Shown here: one piece after another, positions 25,230 through 33,306 of the stretch
How positions within the stretch are numbered: the first letter of the stretch is position 1
Layout of the letters: the number at the start of each line of letters is the position of its first letter
Source of the DNA: Planctomycetaceae bacterium
GTDB lineage: Bacteria; Planctomycetota; Planctomycetia; Pirellulales; Pirellulaceae
Length of the DNA: 38,734 nt
Direction of reading: 5' to 3'
Assembly (NCBI GenBank): GCA_002862205.1
Contig: PKCN01000376.1
Coordinates: 1 to 38,734 of the forward strand
Position numbers and translations under genes: made by a program
The notes under the pieces: generated by a model
What the model was told of the DNA's origin: nothing
The model's input: the letters and a program-made list of their open reading frames with translations, nothing else
The model's database searches: none

Positions 25230-27443
25230 ATGTACCAACGAAGTGTTCCGTGTGTCTGGATTTTGATTGTGGTTGTTTTCCCTGCTTTGTTCGGGGGTTT
25301 TGTGTTGCCCTGTTATGCAGATGCGCCGAAACCTAATGTCATCCTGATGATGGCGGACGACATGGGAATGGGCGATACGAGCGCGTATCAGGATTTCACT
25401 GGGAATCAGGATCATGAGCAACTTCTCACTCCAAATATGAATCGGTTGGCTCGAATGGGCGTACGATTCACTGACGCTCATACACCTGCCTCACGCTGCA
25501 CTCTCACTCGATATGCATTATTGACAGGGCGTTACTCCTGGCGCAACCGCCTAAAGCACTGGGTTCTGTTTGGATCACAGGGTGACCCGATGATTGAGGC
25601 TGATCGACCGACCCTGGGCACCTTGTTCCAGGCTCATGGTTATCGAACCGGCCTCGTTGGTAAGTGGCATGTTGGGCTACGCTATCGTCAGAGTGATGGA
25701 CGACCGGCGGACGGATGGCTTGACGCTGATCTGCAGCAACCGATGCACGACACTCCGTTGGATCATGGGTTTGATTACTGCCGATACACTTCACGCTCAC
25801 ACGGAACATCCGGACCTGCCAAGGGCGGGAAAAAGAGACGGAATAACGCCACCCAATCGATCGGTCCCGGCCATCTGCATGGTCGCACCGTGATCGGAGC
25901 CACGGAGGACGGCAAGAGAATTTCTGATCGAGGCGACAAAGCCTATGTGCTTGAAGAACTGGGAAGCCGGCACCTTGCGAATGCTAAAACTTTTCTTGCG
26001 GATCATGTGGCCGAGCATCAGGCGAAGCCCTTTTTTCTGTATTACGCATGCAACTCGAATCATGGGCCCCACACTCCGGAACAGGAGATTGAGGGGGTGC
26101 GAGTTGCTGGAGCGGGCCAGAGTGTTGCAGGGGAACCCTTGGGAATACGTTCCGACTATGTGTACGAGAATGATGTCGTGCTAGGCAGTTTGCTCAATCA
26201 TCTGCAGTCCCAGGATGACCCGCGAAACCCAGGCAAGAAGCTCATTGAAAACACAATTGTGATTTTCACCAGTGACAACGGCTCCGAAATTGTGGCCAAG
26301 TCAGCTACCGGGCCCTTTCGAAGCAACAAGGGATCCGTTTACGAGGGTGGTCATCGCGTTCCTTTTGTTGTGTCATGGCCAAGTGGGAACGTTGGAAACG
26401 GCAGTGTTGATACACCCGGAATGAGCAATGCCACGCCTCTGGGACTTCAGGATATGTTTGCAACCTTTGCTGAGGTGCTTGATTCAAAACCCGTGGATTT
26501 CACGGCAGGTGAAAAGGGCGGCGAGGATAGCGTCAGTGTTTTGGATGCTTGGAAGGGCAAGGAAATTGGACAGCGTGAGATGTTTTTCAATGATCACAAA
26601 GAATCGCCTGACCATGCTGTCTTGGCGTTCCGCTCCGATGATCCGGTTGTGGCAGGAAGTGTGGTCCCAGGTGCATGGAAGTTGTTTTTGAATGAGAAAT
26701 TGTTGCGGGAAGGGACTGCAGTTCCCGTTGAACTGTTCAATCTGCAAACAGACCCACGAGAGACCACAAATCTGCTTGAACGGGCGGAATTGCAGTCTTT
26801 GATCACTGAACTTCTGCGGAGAGCAGTCGACCATCGTTGTGTGGGCGGTCATCAGCTCGTTGGGAAATGCGAGCCAGAGCGTTTGCGTTTGACCTGGGTC
26901 GAAAACGCTCGATCCTCAGTCAATGATTTGAGCCATGGGAACCCGACTGCTCATCATGACCTGCGGAGTTCGATTCAGGGCACGACCGACGCAGCGTGCA
27001 CGTCAAACATCAACAGCCCAGGCTTTCAAGGACTTCAGTTCACGATTCGAGCTGAACTTGGCAGTGGAGAACCCGCAAACGGATTTCACTTGAACGAACG
27101 CGGACTTGGGGTAACCGGTGGTGCAGTCAAGCAGGTGGATGAGGGTGAAAAACTGATCCTGAGCTTTAACCGCGACGTGCTAGTTGAATCGGTTTCCGTG
27201 GTCGCGGGCTTGGGCGCGTGCGGGGGTGCTTACCGAAAAGGAACACAGTCCCCAATGGCAATCTATTGTGTCGACGCAGACATTGATGCGAACGATCAGA
27301 GCGGAATCCTCAGTGATATTGGTGTGTTGCGCAAGGGTGAGGAATTGGTGCTCGATAGTTCACCGCATCTTGGTGTCGAGCAACCAGGCCGATGGCGAAT
27401 TGGCTCGATCAATATCCGGATGATGAAGTCGACGCTGCAGTGA
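25230..27443 (+). CDS. Exported sulfatase with atypical CTLTR motif and extra C-terminal domain
   Basis: A 737-residue exported sulfatase-family protein. It has a signal peptide (residues 1-31), metal-binding segment VILMMADDMGMGD, active-site region SRCTLTRYALLTGRYSWR with Cys90, GKWHVGLRYR, NSNHGPHTPEQE and FTSDNGSE. The formylglycine signature is normally CxPxR; here Pro is replaced by Leu92 (codon CTC at 25503). All other family residues I can check are present, so the gene is not obviously decayed. Residues from about 540 onward form an extra domain containing GFHLNERGLGVTGG and EGEKLILSFNRDVLVESVSV, a beta-rich pattern that loosely recalls the GLGV-type ectodomains of PEP-CTERM proteins; no PEP-CTERM tail is present. 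It may be a normal sulfatase, a poorly matured one or a pseudo-enzyme. Confidence 0.9.
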   Translation: MYQRSVPCVWILIVVVFPALFGGFVLPCYADAPKPNVILMMADDMGMGDTSAYQDFTGNQDHEQLLTPNMNRLARMGVRFTDAHTPASRCTLTRYALLTGRYSWRNRLKHWVLFGSQGDPMIEADRPTLGTLFQAHGYRTGLVGKWHVGLRYRQSDGRPADGWLDADLQQPMHDTPLDHGFDYCRYTSRSHGTSGPAKGGKKRRNNATQSIGPGHLHGRTVIGATEDGKRISDRGDKAYVLEELGSRHLANAKTFLADHVAEHQAKPFFLYYACNSNHGPHTPEQEIEGVRVAGAGQSVAGEPLGIRSDYVYENDVVLGSLLNHLQSQDDPRNPGKKLIENTIVIFTSDNGSEIVAKSATGPFRSNKGSVYEGGHRVPFVVSWPSGNVGNGSVDTPGMSNATPLGLQDMFATFAEVLDSKPVDFTAGEKGGEDSVSVLDAWKGKEIGQREMFFNDHKESPDHAVLAFRSDDPVVAGSVVPGAWKLFLNEKLLREGTAVPVELFNLQTDPRETTNLLERAELQSLITELLRRAVDHRCVGGHQLVGKCEPERLRLTWVENARSSVNDLSHGNPTAHHDLRSSIQGTTDAACTSNINSPGFQGLQFTIRAELGSGEPANGFHLNERGLGVTGGAVKQVDEGEKLILSFNRDVLVESVSVVAGLGACGGAYRKGTQSPMAIYCVDADIDANDQSGILSDIGVLRKGEELVLDSSPHLGVEQPGRWRIGSINIRMMKSTLQ

Positions 27444-27470
27444 ACGTGGTTGGGTTCACTAGCCACTGAT

Positions 27471-29465
27471 TCATTTTTGTATCGAGGCGTTTGAGGAGCG
27501 GTTCAGCATCGCCTGCCACTTTTTGATGGCTACCGCCTGAGTTTCCAGATTCTCGGAGTCAGTTTTCAAGCCACGCTCGTCAATTGCATTGATTGCAGTT
27601 GCGATTCCTGTGTTGATGGATACTTGAAAACGATAAGCAAACGGCTTGTTGGCCTGCTGGGTCCACGGGCCAATCAGCCCATAGTCAGGCTCGAGGTAGT
27701 TACGAGTTGAAAAATAACGCTGCGAAAGTTGAATGTCTGTTGCATCCAACAAAGACATGCCGTCGATTGCATCGGGATCGGACAACTTAATATCCAGCGA
27801 AGAGAGGATACTTGGCAGAACGTCAGCATGGGATGTGGGACGTGTGATCATTCTGGGTGTGGTTCCAGGGCAATAGATGACCGCACCGGTCATGTTTTGG
27901 ACGCGTGACAATCGGATGCCATGCCCGATGCTTCCATCTTCTAGAAAAGCTTCGCCGTGATCACCCACTGCAACGATCACGCGATCACGTTGCATGAGTG
28001 GTTTGATCAGTCGGTCGACGGTTCGTGCGCTATTGCGGTACCTGTTCCAGACCTGGTCGCGCAGACGGGATGGATAGGGAAAAGGGTACCTGTCATCGGC
28101 AGCAGGCTGGTCCAGTTGATCTGTTGGGTAACTCTGATAAGTGGCGTGAGTTCCATAAAGGTAAACGATGGCCAACCGCGGGCAGTCAGAGGTGGCGTTA
28201 TCGTGCGTGAGGGAGCGATCAGACAGAAAAGCTGAAGCCAATTCAACAGCACGGCGATCGCTGGCAATGCCATTTCTGTTGTTCACCCGATATTCATCGA
28301 AATGTTCCTCGCGTATGAAACCGTCCATACGGAATGTCTTCCAGTCATTGGCTCCAGCAAAAAAACCTGTCTCATAGCCAATGCTTTTGAACCAGCGAAT
28401 CAGGCCGGGGTCGAATCGTTGTGCGGTGTCAAACCAGATTGGCTCAAGGCCGGTCAAAAGCGTGAAAACACCGTGATTGGTGGCGTTTCCACCGGAGAAG
28501 TGATATTTGCAATGGATACCCTGTTCCGCCAACTCCGTCAGGTTGGGCATGACATCCGTGGCGATTACTTCCGGACGCAGTGATTCAATCACAATCACCA
28601 CCACATCGGGCAATCTGCCAGCTGGATCAGAGGGCATGGCCTGTGCGATTCGTACACGCCGTTGCCTTGCCCGGGTTGCCGGGTTGGTTCCGTCAACAAT
28701 CGGCGGCGTATCGCCTCGTCCCAACTCGATAACTGGTCCCGCTGTCGGTGCTTCTAGCAGTCCGAAAACGTAAAATGGGTGAGCCGAGGATTGTCGCTCA
28801 ATGGCTGCGGCCCCTTGAGGTGATTGCTGCCAATAGTACAGGGGAGCAAAGCACCAACTCATGACAAATAGGGGAGCAAATGCTCCCAGCTTCATCACGT
28901 TTCGCCATGGCTTGACGCGTTTCAAGCACCAGCTGCTGCAAAATAGCGATGTGATGGGGATCACAATCGTCGCTGTCACGATTGCGATAAACATGGAAAC
29001 AGCCCCGCCAGCGACAAACGGGATCAGTTTCGGTAACTGGCTCGCCATGCTTGTGTTCAATAGCGAGAAAAGACGTCTGCCGGTCCAGCCGAATGCAAGA
29101 TGGTCATAGATGACAATCAAGGGGAGCGAGAGCAGACACGCGAAAGTCCCGATCATGATCAATCGAGTCACTTTGCTGTTGCCGATGAAAAAGACAACAC
29201 CGGCTGAGAACAAGAGCAGTGGAGTGAACAGGCAAAGGCACTGCGCTGTTATCGACAACCATTGCGTCACCACTCCCTCACCAGCTGGCAAGGCTTGCGC
29301 CTGGGATATCCCATCCCACGCAGACAGGATTGCCGTTACGGCAGTGGTAACGAGTGCGCAAATCAGGCTGAGCAGCACCATGTGGGTAACTTTCTCAACA
29401 GCCGGAACTTTGCTCAACACAATAGGTTCGTTCCTTTGGTTTGAGCGGCAGGGTGCGCTGAGCAT
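27471..29465 (-). CDS. YejM/LTA-synthase-like membrane-bound alkaline-phosphatase-superfamily protein
   Basis: A 664-residue membrane protein: about five transmembrane helices in the first 230 residues, then an extracytoplasmic alkaline-phosphatase-superfamily domain. The domain begins LPDVVVIVIESLRPEVI, and its probable nucleophile is the Thr of FSGGNATNHGVFTLLTG, the same arrangement as the GGNATR region of YejM/PbgA and the Thr of LtaS. Later metal-site elements are VGDHGEAFLEDG and GHGIRLSR. There is no CxPxR Cys, so it is not a formylglycine sulfatase. Family members transfer or hydrolyse phospholipid headgroups, or have become lipid sensors. I used the ATG at 29465; a TTG at 29489 is also possible. 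It converges on the sulfatase gene with a gap of only 27 bp. Substrate unknown. Confidence 0.87.
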   Translation of the reverse strand: MLSAPCRSNQRNEPIVLSKVPAVEKVTHMVLLSLICALVTTAVTAILSAWDGISQAQALPAGEGVVTQWLSITAQCLCLFTPLLLFSAGVVFFIGNSKVTRLIMIGTFACLLSLPLIVIYDHLAFGWTGRRLFSLLNTSMASQLPKLIPFVAGGAVSMFIAIVTATIVIPITSLFCSSWCLKRVKPWRNVMKLGAFAPLFVMSWCFAPLYYWQQSPQGAAAIERQSSAHPFYVFGLLEAPTAGPVIELGRGDTPPIVDGTNPATRARQRRVRIAQAMPSDPAGRLPDVVVIVIESLRPEVIATDVMPNLTELAEQGIHCKYHFSGGNATNHGVFTLLTGLEPIWFDTAQRFDPGLIRWFKSIGYETGFFAGANDWKTFRMDGFIREEHFDEYRVNNRNGIASDRRAVELASAFLSDRSLTHDNATSDCPRLAIVYLYGTHATYQSYPTDQLDQPAADDRYPFPYPSRLRDQVWNRYRNSARTVDRLIKPLMQRDRVIVAVGDHGEAFLEDGSIGHGIRLSRVQNMTGAVIYCPGTTPRMITRPTSHADVLPSILSSLDIKLSDPDAIDGMSLLDATDIQLSQRYFSTRNYLEPDYGLIGPWTQQANKPFAYRFQVSINTGIATAINAIDERGLKTDSENLETQAVAIKKWQAMLNRSSNASIQK

Positions 29466-29531
29466 CGCCGATTGCTTAACGAAACCCAACTAGAGGTGAT
29501 GGCTTGCGTGTGCTCGCAGGTCCGCCTCGCT

Positions 29532-29591
29532 ACTGTGGGTCTGTCACTGTGGGTCTGCCACTGTAGGTCTGCCACTGTAGGTCTGCCACAG
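29532..29591. repeat. 14-bp tandem repeat, four units
   Basis: Units ACTGTGGGTCTGTC, ACTGTGGGTCTGCC, ACTGTAGGTCTGCC and ACTGTAGGTCTGCC at 29532, 29546, 29560 and 29574, followed by a partial fifth. It fills most of the gap between the DUF1573 gene and the downstream YejM-like gene. Confidence 0.9.
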
Positions 29592-29597
29592 TCGTCC

Positions 29598-30584
29598 TCA
29601 CTTGTCGGAAATTTCCGCTGTAATCAGAGCGGTTGCTGACATGGCGTTGTCCCCCGCCACTTGAATGACCAATTCACTCTTGCGTGAACCCGTTTCGTTA
29701 TCATCGGGAGTGAATGAAGGTTGCAAGATATGTGTCTTTTTTGCTTCCGAGCCCAAGGACACTTGTACTTTCCATCCCTCGGCCGTTAGCGATTCGATGA
29801 CGAATGGTGTTTGCCCCAGAACCACGAGCTTCTTGGTGGCCGAAGAACCTTGCTTGATACTGCCCAGTGCAATCACACCTGGCGATATTTTCAGGGGTGC
29901 GGATACCTCCCCACTGACTCGTAGCGGAACGCGGGGCATCTCTGAGTCGTTGGTATGGACAACCAATTCATCCTGAAAGAATCCAATGGGAGCATCATTA
30001 TTCAGGGTGACTGACACTTCGTAGTTGATCCGACCTCGGCCACGGCTTAGTTCTTTGAAACTGGCACCAAGCCAGGATTGTGGACTCTCAATTTTAACGA
30101 TTTGCCAGTTTTTACGTCCTGCGTAAAGTACTTTGACCGTCTGAGTCGTAGGTTCCGAAGTGCTTACGTTCTCGAACTCTACTGATCCCGGGTGAAACAC
30201 CATATCGCTTCGAATGTAACCATCCACACGAAGCCTTACTTCTGTGTAAACAGGTCGGTCGATGACGACAGTCAGGTTCGCGCCTCGTTTCCCCTTGAAC
30301 GTGTCAGTGTTGAATCTGGCACGAATGTAACTTGTCTGGTTGGGCTGAATCGTTTTTGACTCAATGATGGGCGTGGTGCATCCACAGCTGGCCCGCACGG
30401 TTCTGATATGAATCGGGCGGTTGGATTCGTTTTGGATGGGGAAACTGAATTCGGTCTTCGCGGCTACTGCCACGGTACCGAAATCGTGCTTCCGCACAGG
30501 AAAAACTTCTTTCCAGTTGATGCTTTGCGCGTGGCAAGTTGCAGCGATGGAAATGAACAAGGTAACAAGGGCTGTGCGCACCAT
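29598..30584 (-). CDS. Exported DUF1573 protein
   Basis: A 328-residue exported protein. A signal peptide (MVRTALVTLFISIAATCHAQ) is followed by a DUF1573 domain, an immunoglobulin-like fold: HDFGTVAVAAKTEFSFPIQN, then IRTVRASCGCTTPIIESKTI with the family's conserved CGC pair. A second, related beta-sandwich region follows (about residues 115-225), and a third, less clear one ends the protein. Such proteins are abundant in planctomycetes and Bacteroidetes, usually of unknown role. It lies downstream of the YTV-repeat gene on the same strand but is separated from it by a terminator, so it is probably transcribed on its own. Confidence 0.87.
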   Translation of the reverse strand: MVRTALVTLFISIAATCHAQSINWKEVFPVRKHDFGTVAVAAKTEFSFPIQNESNRPIHIRTVRASCGCTTPIIESKTIQPNQTSYIRARFNTDTFKGKRGANLTVVIDRPVYTEVRLRVDGYIRSDMVFHPGSVEFENVSTSEPTTQTVKVLYAGRKNWQIVKIESPQSWLGASFKELSRGRGRINYEVSVTLNNDAPIGFFQDELVVHTNDSEMPRVPLRVSGEVSAPLKISPGVIALGSIKQGSSATKKLVVLGQTPFVIESLTAEGWKVQVSLGSEAKKTHILQPSFTPDDNETGSRKSELVIQVAGDNAMSATALITAEISDK

Positions 30585-30979
30585 GATGACATGCCTTTAG
30601 AGCAGATTGACAATCTCACTTCATGAATCTCGCCGGGAACCCGTCACCGGACTCTGCCCTGTGTACGAATGTTCCCAGCACTCCACCTTAGCGGGCGGAC
30701 CCGTGATCGCAACCATTTCAGTGCGAAATCCGATCGGTTTGGTGCAGTCAGCACCCCCTCGTGGCGGTTTAATCTTCCCATCTGGAAGATTTGGAAAGGT
30801 GCCAGACGATGGTTCGCAAAGTGTCCCTGCGTGTAGAGAGTGTGACGCACAAGGCAGGGCGAGTGGTTTGGAAATCCGCTGGCAACCTAAAAAGAAAGGC
30901 GGAGCCTTTCAGCTCCGCCTCTCTCATGTTTGATATTCCAGTTTCCAGAATGGAACACGCTCAATCCATGTCGCTGGAT
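30585..30979. other. Intergenic gap containing the YTV-gene terminator
   Basis: About 395 bp between the end of the YTV-repeat gene and the start of the DUF1573 gene. Apart from the terminator at 30888-30920 no gene is seen. The DUF1573 promoter must lie between the terminator and 30584. Confidence 0.5.
30888..30920 (-). terminator. Rho-independent terminator after the YTV-repeat gene
   Basis: A perfect 9-bp GC-rich stem, AGGCGGAGC (30897-30905) and GCTCCGCCT (30912-30920), with a 6-nt loop. On the minus strand it is followed by TTTCTTTTT. It lies 60 bp after the YTV-gene stop codon. This is the only textbook intrinsic terminator I found in the window. Confidence 0.9.
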
Positions 30980-32647
30980 TTAGCAGTCGCAGCCTGGTGC
31001 TTCACAACCACAGGACGGTTGCTCGCATCCATCGTCGCAACCATTGTTCCTGTGTCCATGGAAGATGTGGTTCAGAAGGCTTTTGACTGGGCCTTCGTGC
31101 GATGATCCGCATGGTGCGGGGCAACAGGGTGCAGGACAGCAAACCTCGACAGGAACCTGTTTGCAAACCACTCGTGGCACGCAACGGGTAACCGTGTAGG
31201 GCTCACATACCTGACGACACTTTTGAACCTGGATCGTCTTGGTATAGCACTCGCGACGGCATTTGGTTTCGCAGACGGTTCGTGTGCGGCACTCAGGAAT
31301 CATTTTACATACACGGTAGGTGCAGGTTTTAGTCTTGCATTCAGGAACCATTTTGCAGGTGGTGTAGTGGCACACCTTGCTGCGGTTCTCGCAAACCATT
31401 TTACAGACCTTGTAGCAAACTTCCTTGGTGCGGCATTCGGGAACCATTTTGCAGGTGGTGTAGTTGCACACCTTCTTGCGGTTCTCGCAAACCATGCGGC
31501 AGACCTTGTAAGCGACCTCTTTGGTGCGGCACTCAGGGACCATTCTGCAAACGGTGTAGTTGCAGGTCTTCGTGCGGCATTCAGGAACCATTTTGCAGAC
31601 ACGATAAGTGCAAGTCTTGGTACGGCACTCAGGTACAACTCTACAAACGGTGTAGGGCACCTGACGAGTACGGCATTCGCGTCGGTATCGAGTGCAGCAG
31701 ATCTCTTTTTGCTCACAGGTGGGAACCCAAACTTTTTTACACACGGTTTTGGGCGGACATTGGACGCATTCAGTCCGGCACTTGCCGGGCATGTAAACAC
31801 ATTTGCATGTGCATGGGTCAAAGTTCCATGTTCCGGGTTCGCGGACGGTCTTCCGCATGACAGGACCAGGGATCGTCTCGGTTTTCGTTTCCCAATGACC
31901 GCCTTTGACGGTCACCGTGCGTTTGTACTGTTCAGGAATGCACACACTGTACTGTTCCGTTCGCATTTTCTGTTCGCGAACCGTGTTGTATACGGTGTAA
32001 TTTACTTTCCGTGTTTTTGTTTCGTAAACGGGCTTGCAGACGGTGTATTTGACCGTCCTGGATTTCGTCTCATAGACTGGCTTGCAGACTGTGTACTTGA
32101 CGGTCTTTGTACACGTTTCGTAAACCGGCTTCTTGACGGTGTAGTTGATCGTACGCTGATGCGTTTCGTACACGGGTTTGCAGACCGTGTATTTGATTGT
32201 TTTCTTCCTAGTCTCGTACACTGGTCGGCGGACGGTGTAATTGATCGTCTTCTGGTGCTTTTCGTACACGGGTTTGCAGACGGTGTAATTGATCGTCCGG
32301 GTGCGTGTTTCGTATTTCGGCACCATCACGGTGTAATTGATGTTACGCGTGGTCGTTTCTGGGACAAGTCGGCTGCATTGAACCTCGCGGTCTTCGTAAT
32401 AGACCTCCTTGCGAGTTCGGTAGCGAGTCTCTTCCACCTTGTCATAAACCGTCTCGCGTACCGTACGCATGCAAGTGTAAGTACCACCAGCCACAGGGGT
32501 GGCGGTTACTTCATTGCCCTCAGCGGTTTCTCCGCATCCACAACAGCCCTCATAGCTGATCGCACCACAATACGCAGCGCTCGCGGAGTTGTTACCGGCC
32601 ACGATCGCGCTGATCATGATGGCGGGTATGATCCACAGCCTATTCAT
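30980..32647 (-). CDS. Cysteine-rich YTV-repeat protein, probable cell-wall component
   Basis: A 555-residue exported protein with a signal peptide (MNRLWIIPAIMISAIVAGNN, ending near ASAAYC) and about 63 cysteines. Two repeat blocks share a 16-residue period. The N-terminal block has about eight units of the type TINYTVCKPVYETRTR, with few Cys. The C-terminal block has about eight units of the type CRTKTCNYTVCRMVPE, with two to four Cys each, including a duplicated 32-residue pair. A short Cys-rich spacer lies between them, and the tail has CCPAPCCPAPCG and a His-rich patch. YTV-motif, Cys-rich proteins of this kind have been reported as cell-wall proteins of Rhodopirellula. The start at 32647 has GGAG eight bases upstream. 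Extensive disulfide cross-linking is a reasonable inference. A rho-independent terminator follows. Confidence 0.9.
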   Translation of the reverse strand: MNRLWIIPAIMISAIVAGNNSASAAYCGAISYEGCCGCGETAEGNEVTATPVAGGTYTCMRTVRETVYDKVEETRYRTRKEVYYEDREVQCSRLVPETTTRNINYTVMVPKYETRTRTINYTVCKPVYEKHQKTINYTVRRPVYETRKKTIKYTVCKPVYETHQRTINYTVKKPVYETCTKTVKYTVCKPVYETKSRTVKYTVCKPVYETKTRKVNYTVYNTVREQKMRTEQYSVCIPEQYKRTVTVKGGHWETKTETIPGPVMRKTVREPGTWNFDPCTCKCVYMPGKCRTECVQCPPKTVCKKVWVPTCEQKEICCTRYRRECRTRQVPYTVCRVVPECRTKTCTYRVCKMVPECRTKTCNYTVCRMVPECRTKEVAYKVCRMVCENRKKVCNYTTCKMVPECRTKEVCYKVCKMVCENRSKVCHYTTCKMVPECKTKTCTYRVCKMIPECRTRTVCETKCRRECYTKTIQVQKCRQVCEPYTVTRCVPRVVCKQVPVEVCCPAPCCPAPCGSSHEGPVKSLLNHIFHGHRNNGCDDGCEQPSCGCEAPGCDC

Positions 32648-33306
32648 CTTGATTTCTCCACAGGAAACAACACATCTGTTGCAAGACGCAGCTTCAGCGA
32701 AAACGGTGCTTCGGCACTCATCTCGCGTCATCGATCCCCGTGCTTGTTCCTGGGTCGCTACTCACAAACAGCATTCCTGTGTGACGTTGTGTCTTGACAG
32801 GATTTGCGTGTTACGGAGCTTGTGCATACCAACGAATCGGATCACGATGCTCTGACTACATCGACTACGGATGAAAGGTTGGACACGCAAAGAGAAACGC
32901 CAAGGCAAAAGAAGCCGATTACGTTGACGTGCTGGATGGGAGGTTCTGTAAGTACTGGTTATTCCACGCGAACGCAGGCTGTAGCGATTGTGAGGTTTGG
33001 CGTTCGTTTTCCAAGTTCGGTGTTGCCCGTGGCCAGAGAATTAGTCCCAGCCGACACGCAAAACGCCGCCCAGATGCAAAGCGCCGCCCAGATGCAAAGC
33101 GCCGCCACACGCAAACCGCCGCCACACGCAAAGCGCCGCCCACACGGCGGTTGCCAAGGGGGGGATCCCCACCTGACTGCTGCAGCAGTCGAAATGCGTT
33201 AGCGCAGCAGTTCAAGGGTCATGAAGCACATTCTGGCTGTCTGGATACCGACAATCATCCCCGCGTTGAGCCTCTGGAATCCTTTCCCATCACCGCAGCA
33301 GATGGC
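32648..33306. other. Intergenic gap with a 17-18-bp tandem repeat
   Basis: About 660 bp upstream of the YTV-repeat gene. It carries the tandem repeat at 33054-33150, the palindrome GGGGATCCCC at 33161 and the 16-bp palindrome GACTGCTGCAGCAGTC at 33175. The open frame on the plus strand here continues antisense into the beta-propeller gene and looks spurious. The YTV-gene promoter must lie here. Confidence 0.5.
33054..33150. repeat. 17-18-bp tandem repeat, five units
   Basis: Units of 17-18 bp of the type AGATGCAAAGCGCCGCCC or ACACGCAAAGCGCCGCCC, beginning at 33054, 33072, 33090, 33107 and 33124, with a partial sixth. The core GCAAARCGCCGCC is almost invariant. It is non-coding and lies upstream of the YTV-repeat gene. 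Confidence 0.88.

Noticed and set aside
31223-32797. A 524-codon open frame on the plus strand opposite the YTV-repeat gene
   Set aside because: It mirrors the 48-bp repeats of the YTV gene, whose codon pattern keeps the opposite strand free of stops. It has no start context, and the minus-strand gene has a signal peptide, ribosome-binding site and terminator.
33054-33150. Possible CRISPR array
   Set aside because: The units are contiguous 17-18-bp tandem repeats with no unique spacers, and no cas genes are nearby.
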